A stretch of 27,536 nt of DNA from Chara braunii (Eukaryota > Streptophyta > Charophyceae > Charales > Characeae). Location of the stretch: NCBI GenBank assembly GCA_003427395.1, contig BFEA01000043.1, positions 4,234,122 through 4,261,657 on the forward strand, read 5' to 3'. Below the pieces are notes generated by a model that saw only the letters and a list, made by a program, of their open reading frames with translations, searched no databases and was not told the origin of the DNA. Positions 1-9,900 of this stretch are shown piece by piece (the stretch's first letter is position 1; each line of letters begins with the position of its first letter). The translations under genes were made by a program, and so were the position numbers.

Positions 1-78
<78 letters not shown>
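1..78. repeat. (CT)n microsatellite
   Basis: Uninterrupted CT dinucleotides from the first base to 78. The window edge cuts it, so its full length is unknown. A second CT run lies at 17190-17219. Confidence 0.98.
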
Positions 79-81
<3 letters not shown>

Positions 82-815
82 CGTCGTGGTCTTCTCTGCA
101 GGTGCGCGACGGCTTCTCCAACCTTCAGGTCCGCTATGGCGGACTTCTTCTTCTGGCGGCCACCTCAGCTATGGCGCATCAGGCCCTGTACACGACGACG
201 CGCATGGAATAGCGGGTACCAGCTCCGATACCAATGCAATCAACCTCGTTCTCATTCACACTTTTTATGCATTTAAACAGTAGCGCAGCAAACTGGCGAC
301 ACACGCCCACTCAAAACTAAGAGATATGACATTCAGATACGAGTTCACTTTCAATTAGCTATGACGACTCAGCGCCCAAACAACTCACTGTTCACATACA
401 CCGGATCACCCTGGATATCCCACACGCGACTCTCTGAACTTACACACACACACACACACTCGCTACACACTAACTCTAGCTATGGCGGCTATGGCCGCAA
501 CTACCCTATCACTATGCTGAACTCCTTCTCTCTTGCCCACTTCTGCTCCGGGCTCACTGCAGACCTCCTTGCAGAAGTCGTTGTGGCAGCGCTTCCGCAT
601 GACTCACGCAGGAATGAATGAAAGGCTGGGCGTTGCCTCTTGATTTATACTTCTGAAACTCGTTGGTCTGCCCTCTTCCATCGGCCCATGGTGCTCACAG
701 TCCCTTGTGGTACTTGCTGGACCGGACTGGGACTGACTGGACCTTACCGCTAACTGAGTGGGGACTCACTGCTAACCTACCACCGTCGTACTGCAATTGC
801 ACTGCAGTTTAGTCC
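79..815. other. No supported gene; short repeated motif and AC run
   Basis: The open frames here (86-283 and 361-621, plus strand) are short, resemble no family I know and have no supporting context. The 9-mer GCTATGGCG or a one-base variant recurs at about 127, 166, 357 and 478, which hints at an old dispersed duplication. An AC dinucleotide run occupies 442-459. Nothing else is recognisable. Confidence 0.6.
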
Positions 816-852
816 ACCACTTGACTCACCACTTGCCCACTTGCCCACTTGC
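816..852 (+). repeat. Short tandem repeat of CCACTTGC
   Basis: CCACTTG occurs four times (about 816, 829, 837, 845), the last three at an 8-bp period. Small and probably a simple-sequence expansion. Confidence 0.7.
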
Positions 853-899
853 TGACCTTCTAGAAGGACTACAGCTAAGACTTATGGAATTCGCTAAGA

Positions 900-1062
900 C
901 CTCTATTCTATAGGTCTACAGATCGAACCCCTGCTACCTACGGACCTATGACAGCCTACCAACTGTTTACAAACATATAGGTCACAGGTTCAACTCTCGG
1001 GGTCTACACAGGTGTTGTACACAGGTAGGGCAAGGTCTAGGGATCGAACCCTAGGATCTGCG
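900..1062 (-). repeat. tRNA-like (SINE-type) remnants with three B-box matches
   Basis: Three matches to the RNA polymerase III B-box core GWTCRANNC lie within about 130 bp. On the minus strand, GGTTCGATCCC (complement of 1040-1050) fits the full GGTTCRANNCC consensus and is flanked by CTAGGG/CCCTAG arms, like a T-arm. A second minus-strand match covers 921-931, with AGTTGG (complement of 958-963) where an A-box end could be. The plus-strand match GGTTCAACTC lies at 987-996. No complete cloverleaf can be drawn, so these are tRNA-derived fragments or chance, not tRNA genes. Confidence 0.4.
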
Positions 1063-1084
1063 TCTATTACTGCAAAGAGTTGAA

Positions 1085-2543
1085 AACCGTTTCACCTTGG
1101 GGCGAAGCATCTTGTAAGTGGACTTGACTGACAGTGTATGAAGCATTTTGGTGTGAGAGCATCCTTTGGCAGTCGAAGATGACCAAGACCAACAAGCCGG
1201 ATCTAGGGGAAGGTGGGAAATGGGAGTGTTTGGTTTATAAGCCAGCCATTTTTCTTGGATTGTTAGGACCCTTATCCTGTATAGACTATCTTTTTTGAAC
1301 CATCCTGTTTGTTGTTGAGGTCTTGTTCTCAGGTAACCATTCTCTCTCAGGTCAAATAAGGACAACCAAATGTCTCCTGTAGTTCAGACTTCTTCCACCT
1401 GTATCACTAATCCTGGTTGGTCTGATAAGGACACCCAATCACTTGGAATTCGCGTGGGTTTTTTTTGGGGAGCAGTTGAAGTGCTACTCCGGAGTGACCA
1501 GAATCTGTTTTCCAGTTACATGAGGGGGTCAACTAATTCAAAGGTGGGGGGGGCTAGTCTTCTAATTTGTCCACAAGCCAGCATGCTCCAAGGGGTCTGG
1601 GGATTGAATAAGAGGCGCTTCAGCATTGTATGGACAAGGCCATCGCTTGGGTGTTGGGATCAATAACACTTAGGCCCCCCTTAGATTTAGGTTGGTTAAT
1701 AGTTAACCATGCCACCCTACTAATGACATTTCCACATTCATGATTCCGACGCCAAAGGAAGGCTGCTAATTGTCTTTGTAATACTTTTATAGTGACTTTA
1801 TCCAGAGCCCATATTGCAGATTTATACTAAATTAAGGCCAGAACCACGTTGTCAATAGCTAGGGTTCTTCCGGGTAATGAAGTGTGTTTGTCCTTCCATA
1901 ATTGTAGTTTCAAATGTGCCTGGTGTATGATTGTGGCATTATTGGAAGCAGGTTTGCCTAGCGATGAAAGGGAAATCCCTAGGACCCTAATTGGAGTTTC
2001 GGGAGAGAGCCATTTGATCATTGGCCTCTCTGGTGGCCTTCCTCCTTCATAGTGGATCCACCAGCCAAGTGTTTTGTTCCCCCTCTTAACCCTCATATCC
2101 GAAAGTTTGCAAAATTCATCCATGATTTGTTGAATTGCCTTAAGATTTTATTGTGAAGCATCAACCATCAAGGAGAGATCGTCAACGAAAAGAGAGCAAA
2201 CCGGTATGGCTTCCTCTGGTATGGAAGTCACTCGTATGTGTCTTATGTCTTTATGTTGGCGGAGGTTAGCCGCCAGAGCTTCCATAATGATTACGAAAAG
2301 GAATGGGGCGATTGGATCCTATTGCCTTACTGATCTCTGCAACGATATAGGGGGAGCCACATTACCATTGACCATGACCCTTGTTGTAGCGTTCTCATGT
2401 AGGATCTTAATTCATCTCCTGAAGTTCGGTCCGAAATTAAATTTGTCTAGGCATTTATCTAGAAAAAAACAATCCACATGATCATATGCTTTCTCGAAGT
2501 CTCTATCAATTTTTTTCAACTCACACCTTTCACTAACTACCTA
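1085..2543 (-). pseudogene. LINE (non-LTR retrotransposon) reverse transcriptase, broken copy 1
   Basis: Reading the minus strand from 2543 down to 1620 gives one frame interrupted by a few stops, with the RT blocks of a LINE in order. Motif A, DFEKAYDHV, is at 2501-2475. RQ-stop-DPIAPFLF, which would be RQGDPLSP-like, is near 2320-2290. The catalytic FVDDL is at 2189-2175, equivalent to F/YADD. The thumb follows, then WLTINQPKSKGGL, the post-RT GGL motif of plant LINEs. After a frameshift near 1500-1620, the frame 1365-1051 gives WLAYKPNTP and VKSTYKMLRP, found again in copy 2. Within the RT frame the stops are TGA, TAG, TAA and TAG, so no enzyme can be made. The 5' end is truncated next to an A/T run at 2543; the 3' end runs into the tRNA-like stretch. 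L1-type by its motifs; the clade is uncertain. Confidence 0.85.
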
Positions 2544-2700
2544 AAAAAAAAAACAAAATGTCGACTACGGGTCGGGTTGTAGTAAGGGGAAAAATAATAA
2601 CAACAACAACAACTGCCTACCGCTAGTCCTGAGGTTATATAGGGGACCCCTGAAACTGCTGTTACCCGACATCCGGGCCCCCAGCAGTGGCCCCATCCAG
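2544..2700. other. A-rich junction between two LINE copies
   Basis: An A-run (2543-2553) and an AAT/AAC microsatellite (about 2590-2613) lie between the head-to-head LINE copies. The rest, GC-richer from 2640, could be 5' sequence of copy 2, but I cannot align it to anything in copy 1. Confidence 0.5.
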
Positions 2701-3266
2701 CTCCTCGATTAGCACTGTTAGGACAGGGGGCAATATCCAATCTCGTCATAATTAGGTAATGGCTGGCTTTTAAGCCTAATACACCTCTCCGATGCTTGGC
2801 ATTAGATCCCATCAACTGGGTTTGAACTTCGCCACAAAAAAGAGGTCGCAGATATAGGAGAATACTTCTTACCTTGTCTGTCAAATCAACGTATAAAATG
2901 CTGAAACCTAGCATAAATATAAAAGACAAGGTACAGGAGAGATGGATGAAACAGTTAAATCTAAGTAAGAAAGCTCTCAAGCCAATTAAATGGTTCCAGA
3001 ATATGAAAACTAAACCAACCAAAATAGCCTCTTTACAATCGCAAATTGAACACTGATGTTTGTCAACCAATAACTGGCTGATTAGTAGAACGACACTCGA
3101 ACAGAAGGGGTTAGCTCTCCCCTGGTGTCGTTTCTGTAGATCTGTTTTTCCAGTAAGAATAATTCTTGAAACAATTGAATATATTTTCCTACAATGCCCA
3201 GGGGCAATTTGGTTGTGGAGATGGTGGGATAGGATTTGGGCTCCATCAGTAACATCTGCGCTGTAA
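2700..3266 (+). pseudogene. LINE C-terminal region with zinc-finger, broken copy 2
   Basis: In the frame of 2760 this reads WLAFKPNTPL, VKSTYKMLKP and then the LINE C-terminal zinc-binding region. The first two blocks match WLAYKPNTPI and VKSTYKMLRP of minus-strand copy 1 with the same spacing, so both belong to one family at about 65-75% DNA identity by eye. The zinc region is W-C-x2-C (Cys codons 3126-3128 and 3135-3137), ETIEYIF and QC at 3195-3197. The expected His is Tyr (TAT, 3180-3182), a change one C-to-T transition from CAT would give, so the finger is probably dead. In-frame stops are TAA 2757, TGA near 2823 and TGA 3054. The match ends near 3266; a possible continuation begins at 5310. 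Confidence 0.8.
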
Positions 3267-5149
3267 CAGCCAGGTGCAAGCGTGCAGGGAACACGCCGTT
3301 CGGCGGGCCTGACGGTCGTGTGACCTGAATCCTCGGGGGTGCCGAGGAGGACGGAGTATGCTGACGCCATCGCAAGCGAGAGGGAGCCTCAACTGGGCAT
3401 TTCGTGGCGAGACAGGCGGGGTGTGGCACCCCGTGGTTGGCATGTAGAAGGCGTCCTTGCGCAGGGAACTGATGATGCGGCGGAGCAGCGACCGGATCAA
3501 CAAAGAGTAAGTTGGCAGCGCTTGAGAGCGCAGCAGCTCGACCGAAGGGATAACACACTACGCGATTTCCGAGGAGATGGCTTCATCAGAAGTTCTCCAG
3601 CAGTAGGCGGGCGAGTGGCTGGCCGGAGGAGAAACAATCGCGTATGCAACAGATTGTGAGAGTCTTGGCCTCTGTTGCTCGGGCCTGGCCGGTGGCAGAT
3701 TGGGGGGGGTCTGCCCTGGTAGTATGGCTGGAGGACACGTGTCAGCAACTCTCATCCATCCTCTGGCAGATCGAGGAGGATCTGATAATGGAGGATTTCG
3801 TTGATTGGCGGCAGGCGGAGACCTTGATAATGAATTGAAATACGATCTTCAAGCAGGGTGTAGACTATCACAACTCATTGAAGGAGAGGTTGGTGACCGG
3901 AGCACAGTTGGATCTCAATCCTCTCACCTCTTCCTTCGGGAAATTTGTGATGACGGCACTTGTCACAATGACTATAATGCCCACCACGACATCAGACTCA
4001 TCAACATCAACAAATTCTATAGTAACGGCGGGTGGAGCATGGGCCACCGCAGTATCATCGAATATGCAGCTCATCACAACGACTACAACATCAACTATAA
4101 CTACAATAGCAATGACTACTGTCACAAATGAATCGGCTACACGGACACTGGCGACCACGATGAGTATGACTCCATGCCCTCCGGTTCGCCCTATGCGTGA
4201 GACTTTTTCAAGTACTTTCGAAATTGGGCTACTGTGTGGACTGAAGGGAGGGCGAGGGTTATTGGCTGGCAGGTGTGCTGGGCGTCCCAATTTTGGGCGG
4301 GGTGGCGACGAAAGGTACGGTGGGCAAGAAGGGGAAGGATCGTTCCCGTTGGATGGTGGGGGTGATAGAGAGGGGTATGGGGGGGAGGGTGTGGGATGTC
4401 TATTGAACCTTTCCTCGCCACCTCCCTTTCTGTGATTGTGTTAACCGGGACAAGGGGAGGCATATCTCCTATGGATTTGAAATTGTTTATGGGTAGGATT
4501 TTTCTTGCGATTTTGGAGTGAGTCAGAGGAGGAGTTCGAGATTTTCATTGACCAATTACAAATCGCCTCGGTCTCGCGCTATTCTTCATGGCCATGGTGT
4601 TATTTGTATGTGGGTTTTGCCATGATCTGCGGAGCGAGCTTTTAAGCATACATTAGGAACTTTCTTTCAATTGGTGTTCTCCTTCATGATTGTGTTGGTA
4701 TTAATTTGTGCTGGACTTAGGAGATACGTGTTCTATGAACCTCTACTCACAATAACCCAGGGTTTGAGCAGCGGGGTTAATCATTCCCTGCTGGGGAAGC
4801 AATCAGTGCCCCTGCTCAAGTTGCATTCAGGTTGCATTTTGTCTAATTAGTGCCCGACATAGGTCTTCGGCTTTTTGGGAAATAGTGGCGCGCTGGCAAG
4901 ATTACAGATGAAGCACCTACCTTTTAACTGGGATTATCGATTAAGTCAGTCCCTGCTATGACTTCCCTCTCCTCTCATGTTGTTGAATGGTCCAAGTAGC
5001 GGCGGATGAGTAGAGCACGGCAGGGTAAGGAAGCTAGGGTTTCCATGAGCAGTTAATCCCCTCGTGTGAGGGCAATCAATGTTGCTCATCAGTAAAAACT
5101 CAGAATCTGCACATATACTACAAATACATGCTTGTTCAAACAAATGATC
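3267..5149. other. Uncharacterised stretch between LINE pieces
   Basis: The first 600 bases are GC-rich; 4440-4950 is more AT-rich. Plus-strand open frames at 3339-3659, 3644-3838 and 3878-4435 overlap one another. The longest has a Thr-rich low-complexity centre from ACN-rich DNA and a Gly-rich end from G-rich DNA, with no family match. I call no gene. Because poly(A) ends this block at 5309 and LINE-like coding resumes right after, it may be an insertion into LINE copy 2. Confidence 0.45.
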
Positions 5150-5155
5150 ACAATG

Positions 5156-5309
5156 TTCAGGGACGATGGACCCGCTTTCCAGCAGGTGTTGCTCCCCACC
5201 AATAGATGGATCCTCCCGGACACTGCTAGTGGTGTTTGCTCTTATCAGCACCCCTAGCATTAGCTCGGGTTGTTTCTTGTATAAAATTAAAAAAAAAAAA
5301 AAAAAAAAA
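5156..5309 (+). mobile_element. Retroposon-like 3' module with poly(A), copy 1
   Basis: About 130 bp, beginning CAGGGACGATGGACCCG and including CTCCCCACCAATAGATGGAT, followed at 5289-5309 by 21 A residues. Much of the module recurs inverted at 6274-6416 and its first 60 bp recur at 6028-6090. Repetition next to A-tracts suggests a SINE or the 3' end of a LINE. No A or B box is evident here. Confidence 0.6.
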
Positions 5310-5848
5310 GGATTCACTGGAGACCACGGGCCAGTGACCCTGGGATTGGAAAGCCATTCTGATGGAATTTTGGGTACCAGAACCATATGATGAGTTCACA
5401 CATAACTTATTCACGATTGGACGAAGAGGAGTACTCTGGGCCATATGGAGAAGAAGATGTACCTATGAGATGAAAGGGGCAAGGTTGGATGGTCCTGAAC
5501 TCACAGACTCAATCAAACAACAAATTCAGATAGTGATTAGAACACAATGGGACAATGTCAAGGAAAAAATTTCAACACTTACACTCAGATAGTGAAATCA
5601 GGAACCATATTCAGAAATTCAGTCGCGGTTGGCTTGGGGGTCCACAAGGGGGGGAAATTGGTCAGTTCAAGAGGAAAGAGGGTGAGAAAGAGGAGGTTGA
5701 AAGTGTAAGTAATGTTTATTACCTCAAGTTTGAAGAATGGACAGTGGTTGATCCAAGTATCCCAATGAGACACTTATCAAAATTCTCAGACCCATTTCCT
5801 CCACAATCAGGTTTTTTAGTTCCATGGTCATGGTTTGGGAATGATTGA
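5310..5848 (+). pseudogene. Probable LINE C-terminal tail fragment
   Basis: The frame of 5362 reads WKAILMEFW, then GVLWAIWRRRCTYEMKG and WDNVKEKIS. The LWxIWxxR block after the zinc-binding region is typical of plant LINE C-termini. Another frame just upstream reads GPVTLG, recalling APSVTS at the end of copy 2. A second open frame (5555-5848) carries YYLKFEEWTVVDPSIPMRHL and may be the protein's end after a frameshift, but I do not recognise it. Position, strand and content fit the displaced 3' part of LINE copy 2. It could also be an independent copy. Confidence 0.5.
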
Positions 5849-6027
5849 GGACTCATCTAGTCACAATGGATCACAAGCTAGTACAGCAGGAAAATCTGGC
5901 TCCCACAAGGTGGGTGAAGAGGCTTGATCAATCTGAAATGAGATAACATCTTAATATCATCTGGCTCCTATGTTTGGGAGAAGAGGCTCAGTGCTCAGTT
6001 ACCAATTTTTTGAAATTGTATCTAATG
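5849..6027. other. No feature recognised
   Basis: Short spacer with many stops on both strands. CTGGCTCC recurs at about 5898 and 5961, in similar surroundings (GGTGAAGAGGCT and GGAGAAGAGGCT follow), so an old duplication of about 60 bp is possible. Confidence 0.4.
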
Positions 6028-6090
6028 GGACGCTGGATCCGGTTTCCAGCAGGTGTAGCTCCCCACCAATAGAGGGAGTGACATGCACAA
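6028..6090 (+). mobile_element. Retroposon-like module, copy 2 (partial)
   Basis: Begins GGGACGCTGGATCCGG and ends CTCCCCACCAATAGAGGGAG, matching the first 60 bp of the copy at 5156. It diverges after 6088, where a separate hairpin starts. It is inverted relative to the copy ending at 6416. Confidence 0.65.
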
Positions 6091-6144
6091 GGTATACTAG
6101 TTGAGGTCCTTGAGGATGCTCGTATCACCTCAACTAGTATTACC
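6091..6144. repeat. Near-perfect hairpin (17-18 bp arms)
   Basis: The left arm 6091-6107 (GGTATACTAGTTGAGGT) pairs with 6127-6144 (ACCTCAACTAGTATTACC), with one extra base in the right arm and a 19-nt loop. It lies between the retroposon-like module and an A-tract. It could be the core of a small foldback element. Confidence 0.85.
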
Positions 6145-6273
6145 TGCAAAAAAAATTCTAAGAAAAAAAAAAAAAAAAAAAAAAAGAGGTAACCATTCCC
6201 CATCGATAGATGGAGTGACCAATGCAAATCATAGTAGGGAGGGCGCTCTTTAAACAAAAAAAAAAAAAAAAAA
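6145..6273 (+). repeat. Two A-tracts flanking a CCCCATCGATAGATGG segment
   Basis: A-runs at 6164-6185 and 6256-6273 enclose a segment beginning GAGGTAACCATTCCCCATCG. This carries the ATAGATGGAG box seen in the neighbouring modules. GGTAACCATT recurs directly after another A-rich run at 6967. This looks like nested poly(A)-tailed insertions, probably retroposon 3' ends. Confidence 0.5.
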
Positions 6274-6416
6274 GGAACTGCTGGAGATGTGCTAGGGGTG
6301 CTGATAGGAGCAAGCACCGAGTAGGAGCAGACACCGCTAGCATACTCGGGGAGGCTCCATCTATTGGTGGGGAGCAGCACCTGCTGGAAACCGGGTCCAG
6401 CGTCCCTGAACATTTT
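6274..6416 (-). mobile_element. Retroposon-like module, copy 3 (inverted)
   Basis: The reverse complement starts TTCAGGGACGCTGGACCC and runs through CTCCCCACCAATAGATGGAG and TCAGCACCCCTAGCA, matching the plus-strand copy at 5156-5260 almost throughout. With the copy at 6028 it forms an inverted pair about 260 bp apart. On its own strand it is followed by a T-run, not an A-run, which does not fit a simple poly(A)-tailed insertion. Confidence 0.65.
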
Positions 6417-6544
6417 GGGTTTCCTGAATTGTTTCTCTGACAGAAATGGCGGTAAGCTGACGTTAGTCAGACAATAAGTTGCTGAGAGTTTGTACTAAGA
6501 TCAGAGATCGACCTAGAGGAGCAGTCCATAGTTGCTACCTTGTT

Positions 6545-6815
6545 TGCCTACTTGACATTGCTTATGATTGAGCCTTATATCTACCATCTCTCAGCACATG
6601 CAGGCAAGCACACCCCGCTAACTTGATTGCCCACCTGACAGAACTTATGAATGAACCTCCGATGTACATGACATTGCCTATGATTGAGCCTTAAATGTAG
6701 CTACTCTTAGTACATGCACGCAAGCACACCTAGCTACCTAGGATGCCCACATGAGAAAACTTATGATAACCTTCCAATCTACCAATTCTCGGTACATGCA
6801 GGCAACCACACCCCT
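6545..6815 (+). repeat. Degenerate tandem repeat, 3-4 units
   Basis: A core like CTTATGATTGAGCCTT occurs near 6561, 6643, 6674 and 6760. It is preceded each time by TGACA or TGAGAA and followed in three units by ACATGCAGGCAAGCACACC-like sequence (6596, 6712, 6794). Units run about 80-115 bp; the second lacks its 3' half. No coding potential. Confidence 0.75.
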
Positions 6816-6936
6816 TATTCTGCAACCTCCACCCTTAGGAATTCGATGTATTGATGTGCGCTTTGTGGTGGTTGTGTGGTGTTGTAGGGCTGGTCTTACC
6901 ACCCTAGCTACTATGGTTTACAGAGTCTTCATGTCC

Positions 6937-6966
6937 AAAAAAAAAAAGAAAAAAAGAAAAAAAAAA
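6937..6966 (+). repeat. A-rich tract
   Basis: Thirty bases of A interrupted by three G, followed by GGTAACCATTTCC, the same sequence that follows the A-tract at 6185. Confidence 0.85.
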
Positions 6967-9900
6967 GGTAACCATTTCCTCCGTTGGCAATGATATGTCC
7001 GCCAATCTCTATATGTCCTACTCTGCAAGGGCTTCACAAGGAGGGAGGTGATTGCCCTGAAGGGAGACGGGGCAGATTTTGGGGGATGCTCTATTCTTGT
7101 GCTGGGGGAGATATATGGGTCGACATCATATCCCAGCGGTGGCAGACAAGGGCAAGGGGTCGACAGAGGCATACTTTGGGTGGGAACTGGATGCCTTTAT
7201 GGGAGTAGGGGGGGAAACGGGTCTGTCCCAAGTTGGCGTCGACGAGGAGTGTCCATGATCAGAGGCGGTGTTGGTGCGAATACCCTTACAAGGGTATCCG
7301 CCCTGTTTGTTTTGCAAGCGACAGAAAATAGGTTTGGTTTAAGGTTTAAGTATACCGCGCGAGGTGCGGCGGTGTCTGATGTTTACGCTGACTGAAGGTT
7401 GGCTAGAATAGAGGGTGTGTGGGCGCGCAGACTTAAGGCGCACGTGATCTCTTTTCCCTTTGATGATTGTGGAAACCGGCGTTGATCGCTGACCATATTT
7501 TTATTCTGATTAAATTAGGATTAAAAAGCTTTTGTTCTTTAATTGGTACACTTGCCTGTGACACGTACGCATGCACGGAGGGTGGCATCGACAACAATAT
7601 GAATTGTGAAAACACCTTACTAAATCCGTGCGTCATGCAGTACCCGTTTATATGGGCATTCGCTAGCACTAGGCTTAGCCTTGGACCTAGTACTATTGGT
7701 TACGGTGACGGACTTTCATTTGAGAGATTCAGGGATCAAAGCCAGCAGTTGGCGTGGGAGCATCAGAGCAACATAGAGGAACCGATGGGTTGACGGCCCG
7801 ACGGGGCCATCCTCCTCAGTTTTCGCCGTCAGCGGAGTTGGGGCGGTGTAGACGGTTCCTTTCTCTTCGTTGGTTGTTTTCTGACAGTTCACATTTTTCT
7901 AAATAATTTATTATCTGCTGCCTTATTAGCGCCGGATTTAGGGACCATCGCGGCGGTCAAGGACCTTGAGCACGCATATCCCTTTGTTGACCTACGGGAT
8001 TCCGGCGTGTTTGTGATACCGGGGAAATTCCTTGGTCTCGCCTAATTTGAAAAACGGACCATAGAGGTCAAAGTACGGTAAGTGGTGGGGTCTGTGGTCG
8101 TGGCTTCCCTCGCTTTCCACTTGGAGGGCGTCGATAGCCTAAGGAGGAAGGGGGGGTCGAAGAACATTCCGAGCGGGTCTCTGAGACGACAACCTAAAAA
8201 GTACCAGGGGGCGCCGCGAGCACACAACTTCCCACCCGTTATCTATTGTGAGAGTTTAAAGTGTGAGTATACCCTCGTGGCCCTGGTTCGTTCTGAATCA
8301 TGCTTGGCCAAGGCCCACACTTGGGCTTCATAGCAACTTGCACCCTTGACCCCGCGTTAGCTGTCCGAGCAGGAGCTAGCCCGATGGGAGCGCAAGGTGG
8401 TGGCAAATGTCGTCGGAGCGAGGCAGGCAGGGTCGGGTTGTGGCAGGTCAGAAGTGATGTTTGTTGTGCATATCGATCACCGGGCGAGGTAATAGGGGCG
8501 AAAGACTAATGAATGCGTCTAATGATTGGCCGCAGTAGGAACTTCGCCCACGATGACTGGACTGCGCTGCGCTGAAGTATTGCCGAAGGGAGTCGGAGCG
8601 GACGATGTCAACTCCGCAGAAGGAAGGAAAAATCGAAGCGAAGGCACCTAGGCACAAAGCCCAGCCAGGTGCATTCGGAGGATGGAATGATGAAGAGGTT
8701 GAAAAAATTGGTTGCGCGGAGCATGAAAATTCGTAACTAGCCCATTCCTTGATGGAAACGGGCGAGGAAAGAGAAAGTAGGGGTTTCTAACTACGGCGAA
8801 TTGATTGGTCATGTTAGTTTTGATGAGTGGTTAGTAGAATACGACGTAGTAGAGAGGAGAGTTGCGCGGAGGTGTTGGGAAGCACAGATATGGTGGGGAG
8901 GAGAAACGCTTCTTCCGTTCATTTCGTCGTGAGTTAGAGGAAGGAAATAATTGCTTTTGAGGTTTTGTTGTTAGACGAACCTGAATCCGACATTAGAAGT
9001 AACGAGAGGATAATAGATCGAGAGTTACGATGCAAATGAAGTGCGCGAGGTAGTGTCGGAGAGCGGAGCAAATGATGAAGGCAGGAAGAAAAGAGATGGA
9101 GAGTGTGTAGCGCTACTTACTGAGAGCATAAACAGGCAAGGGAGGGTCCTGCCTGGGGGTTCTAGTGCAGGGCGGGTTCAGTTGTGGGGTCGGATTTTGG
9201 ATTAAGGGAGAGGTACTGGTAGGAGAAGAGATGTGGGCTGCGTGTAGGAGGGAGGATACTGGAACTAAGTGAATACTTCCACGCCTTTGTGGAAGATTCA
9301 CTCTGATTACTGAGGTTCAGATTGGCAGAAGCAGCGTAACGACCAGCGCGGGGTTGGGGACTTACCTATAGGGGCGCTGCAGAAGGAGCTAGATGTCGAG
9401 CTACGATGTGGGATAAAGCATGCTAATCACGTTCGGATTGGCGATGCACCTGGTCGTGATTTAATGGCAAATTCACTACCATTTGTACGTTCTTTGTGGA
9501 AGGTACGGTACGACTCGTCACTGCATATTTTGATTGGTCGTTGTTGTTGCTATTGCGTGGCAGTGGTTTTGCACACTCCTGAACGGGCTTCGCCATTTGC
9601 AGGTGTTGCTGGAGTTCGTCGTGTGCGGCTGCTGTTGGTTGAGCACGACCATTGCCGTGTTCTCCACCATACTTTCACTGCGTATAGACGAGGGATCTGA
9701 GTATTTTTGTTGTGGTCTGGTCCGAGTCACTGTAGCGCAGATTGTGCTTCGTTGCGCAAGAACAGTATCCCCACTGTGCACTTCGCAGATCTGTTGCACG
9801 TGATACTAGGTCGGGCAAAGCGCGTTATGTTCTGCTGTGTCCTGCACCGCGCAAGGCTATTGTCCGACACTGGGACTTTTACTGCGGTAGGCCTTGTGCA

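Noticed and set aside
900-1062. Functional tRNA gene
   Set aside because: B-box matches are present but no acceptor or anticodon stem can be paired.
2537-3370. Minus-strand open frame of 277 codons, the longest listed in the window
   Set aside because: It runs antisense across LINE copy 2 and the A-rich junction. The plus-strand reading explains the DNA, and the minus product shows no known domain.
3878-4435. Plus-strand open frame of 185 codons
   Set aside because: Thr-rich and Gly-rich parts follow from low-complexity DNA, other frames are open in the same place, and there is no domain.
5226-6413. Minus-strand frames with Phe runs (5226-5444, 5988-6413, 6158-6343)
   Set aside because: The Phe runs are the A-tracts read backwards.
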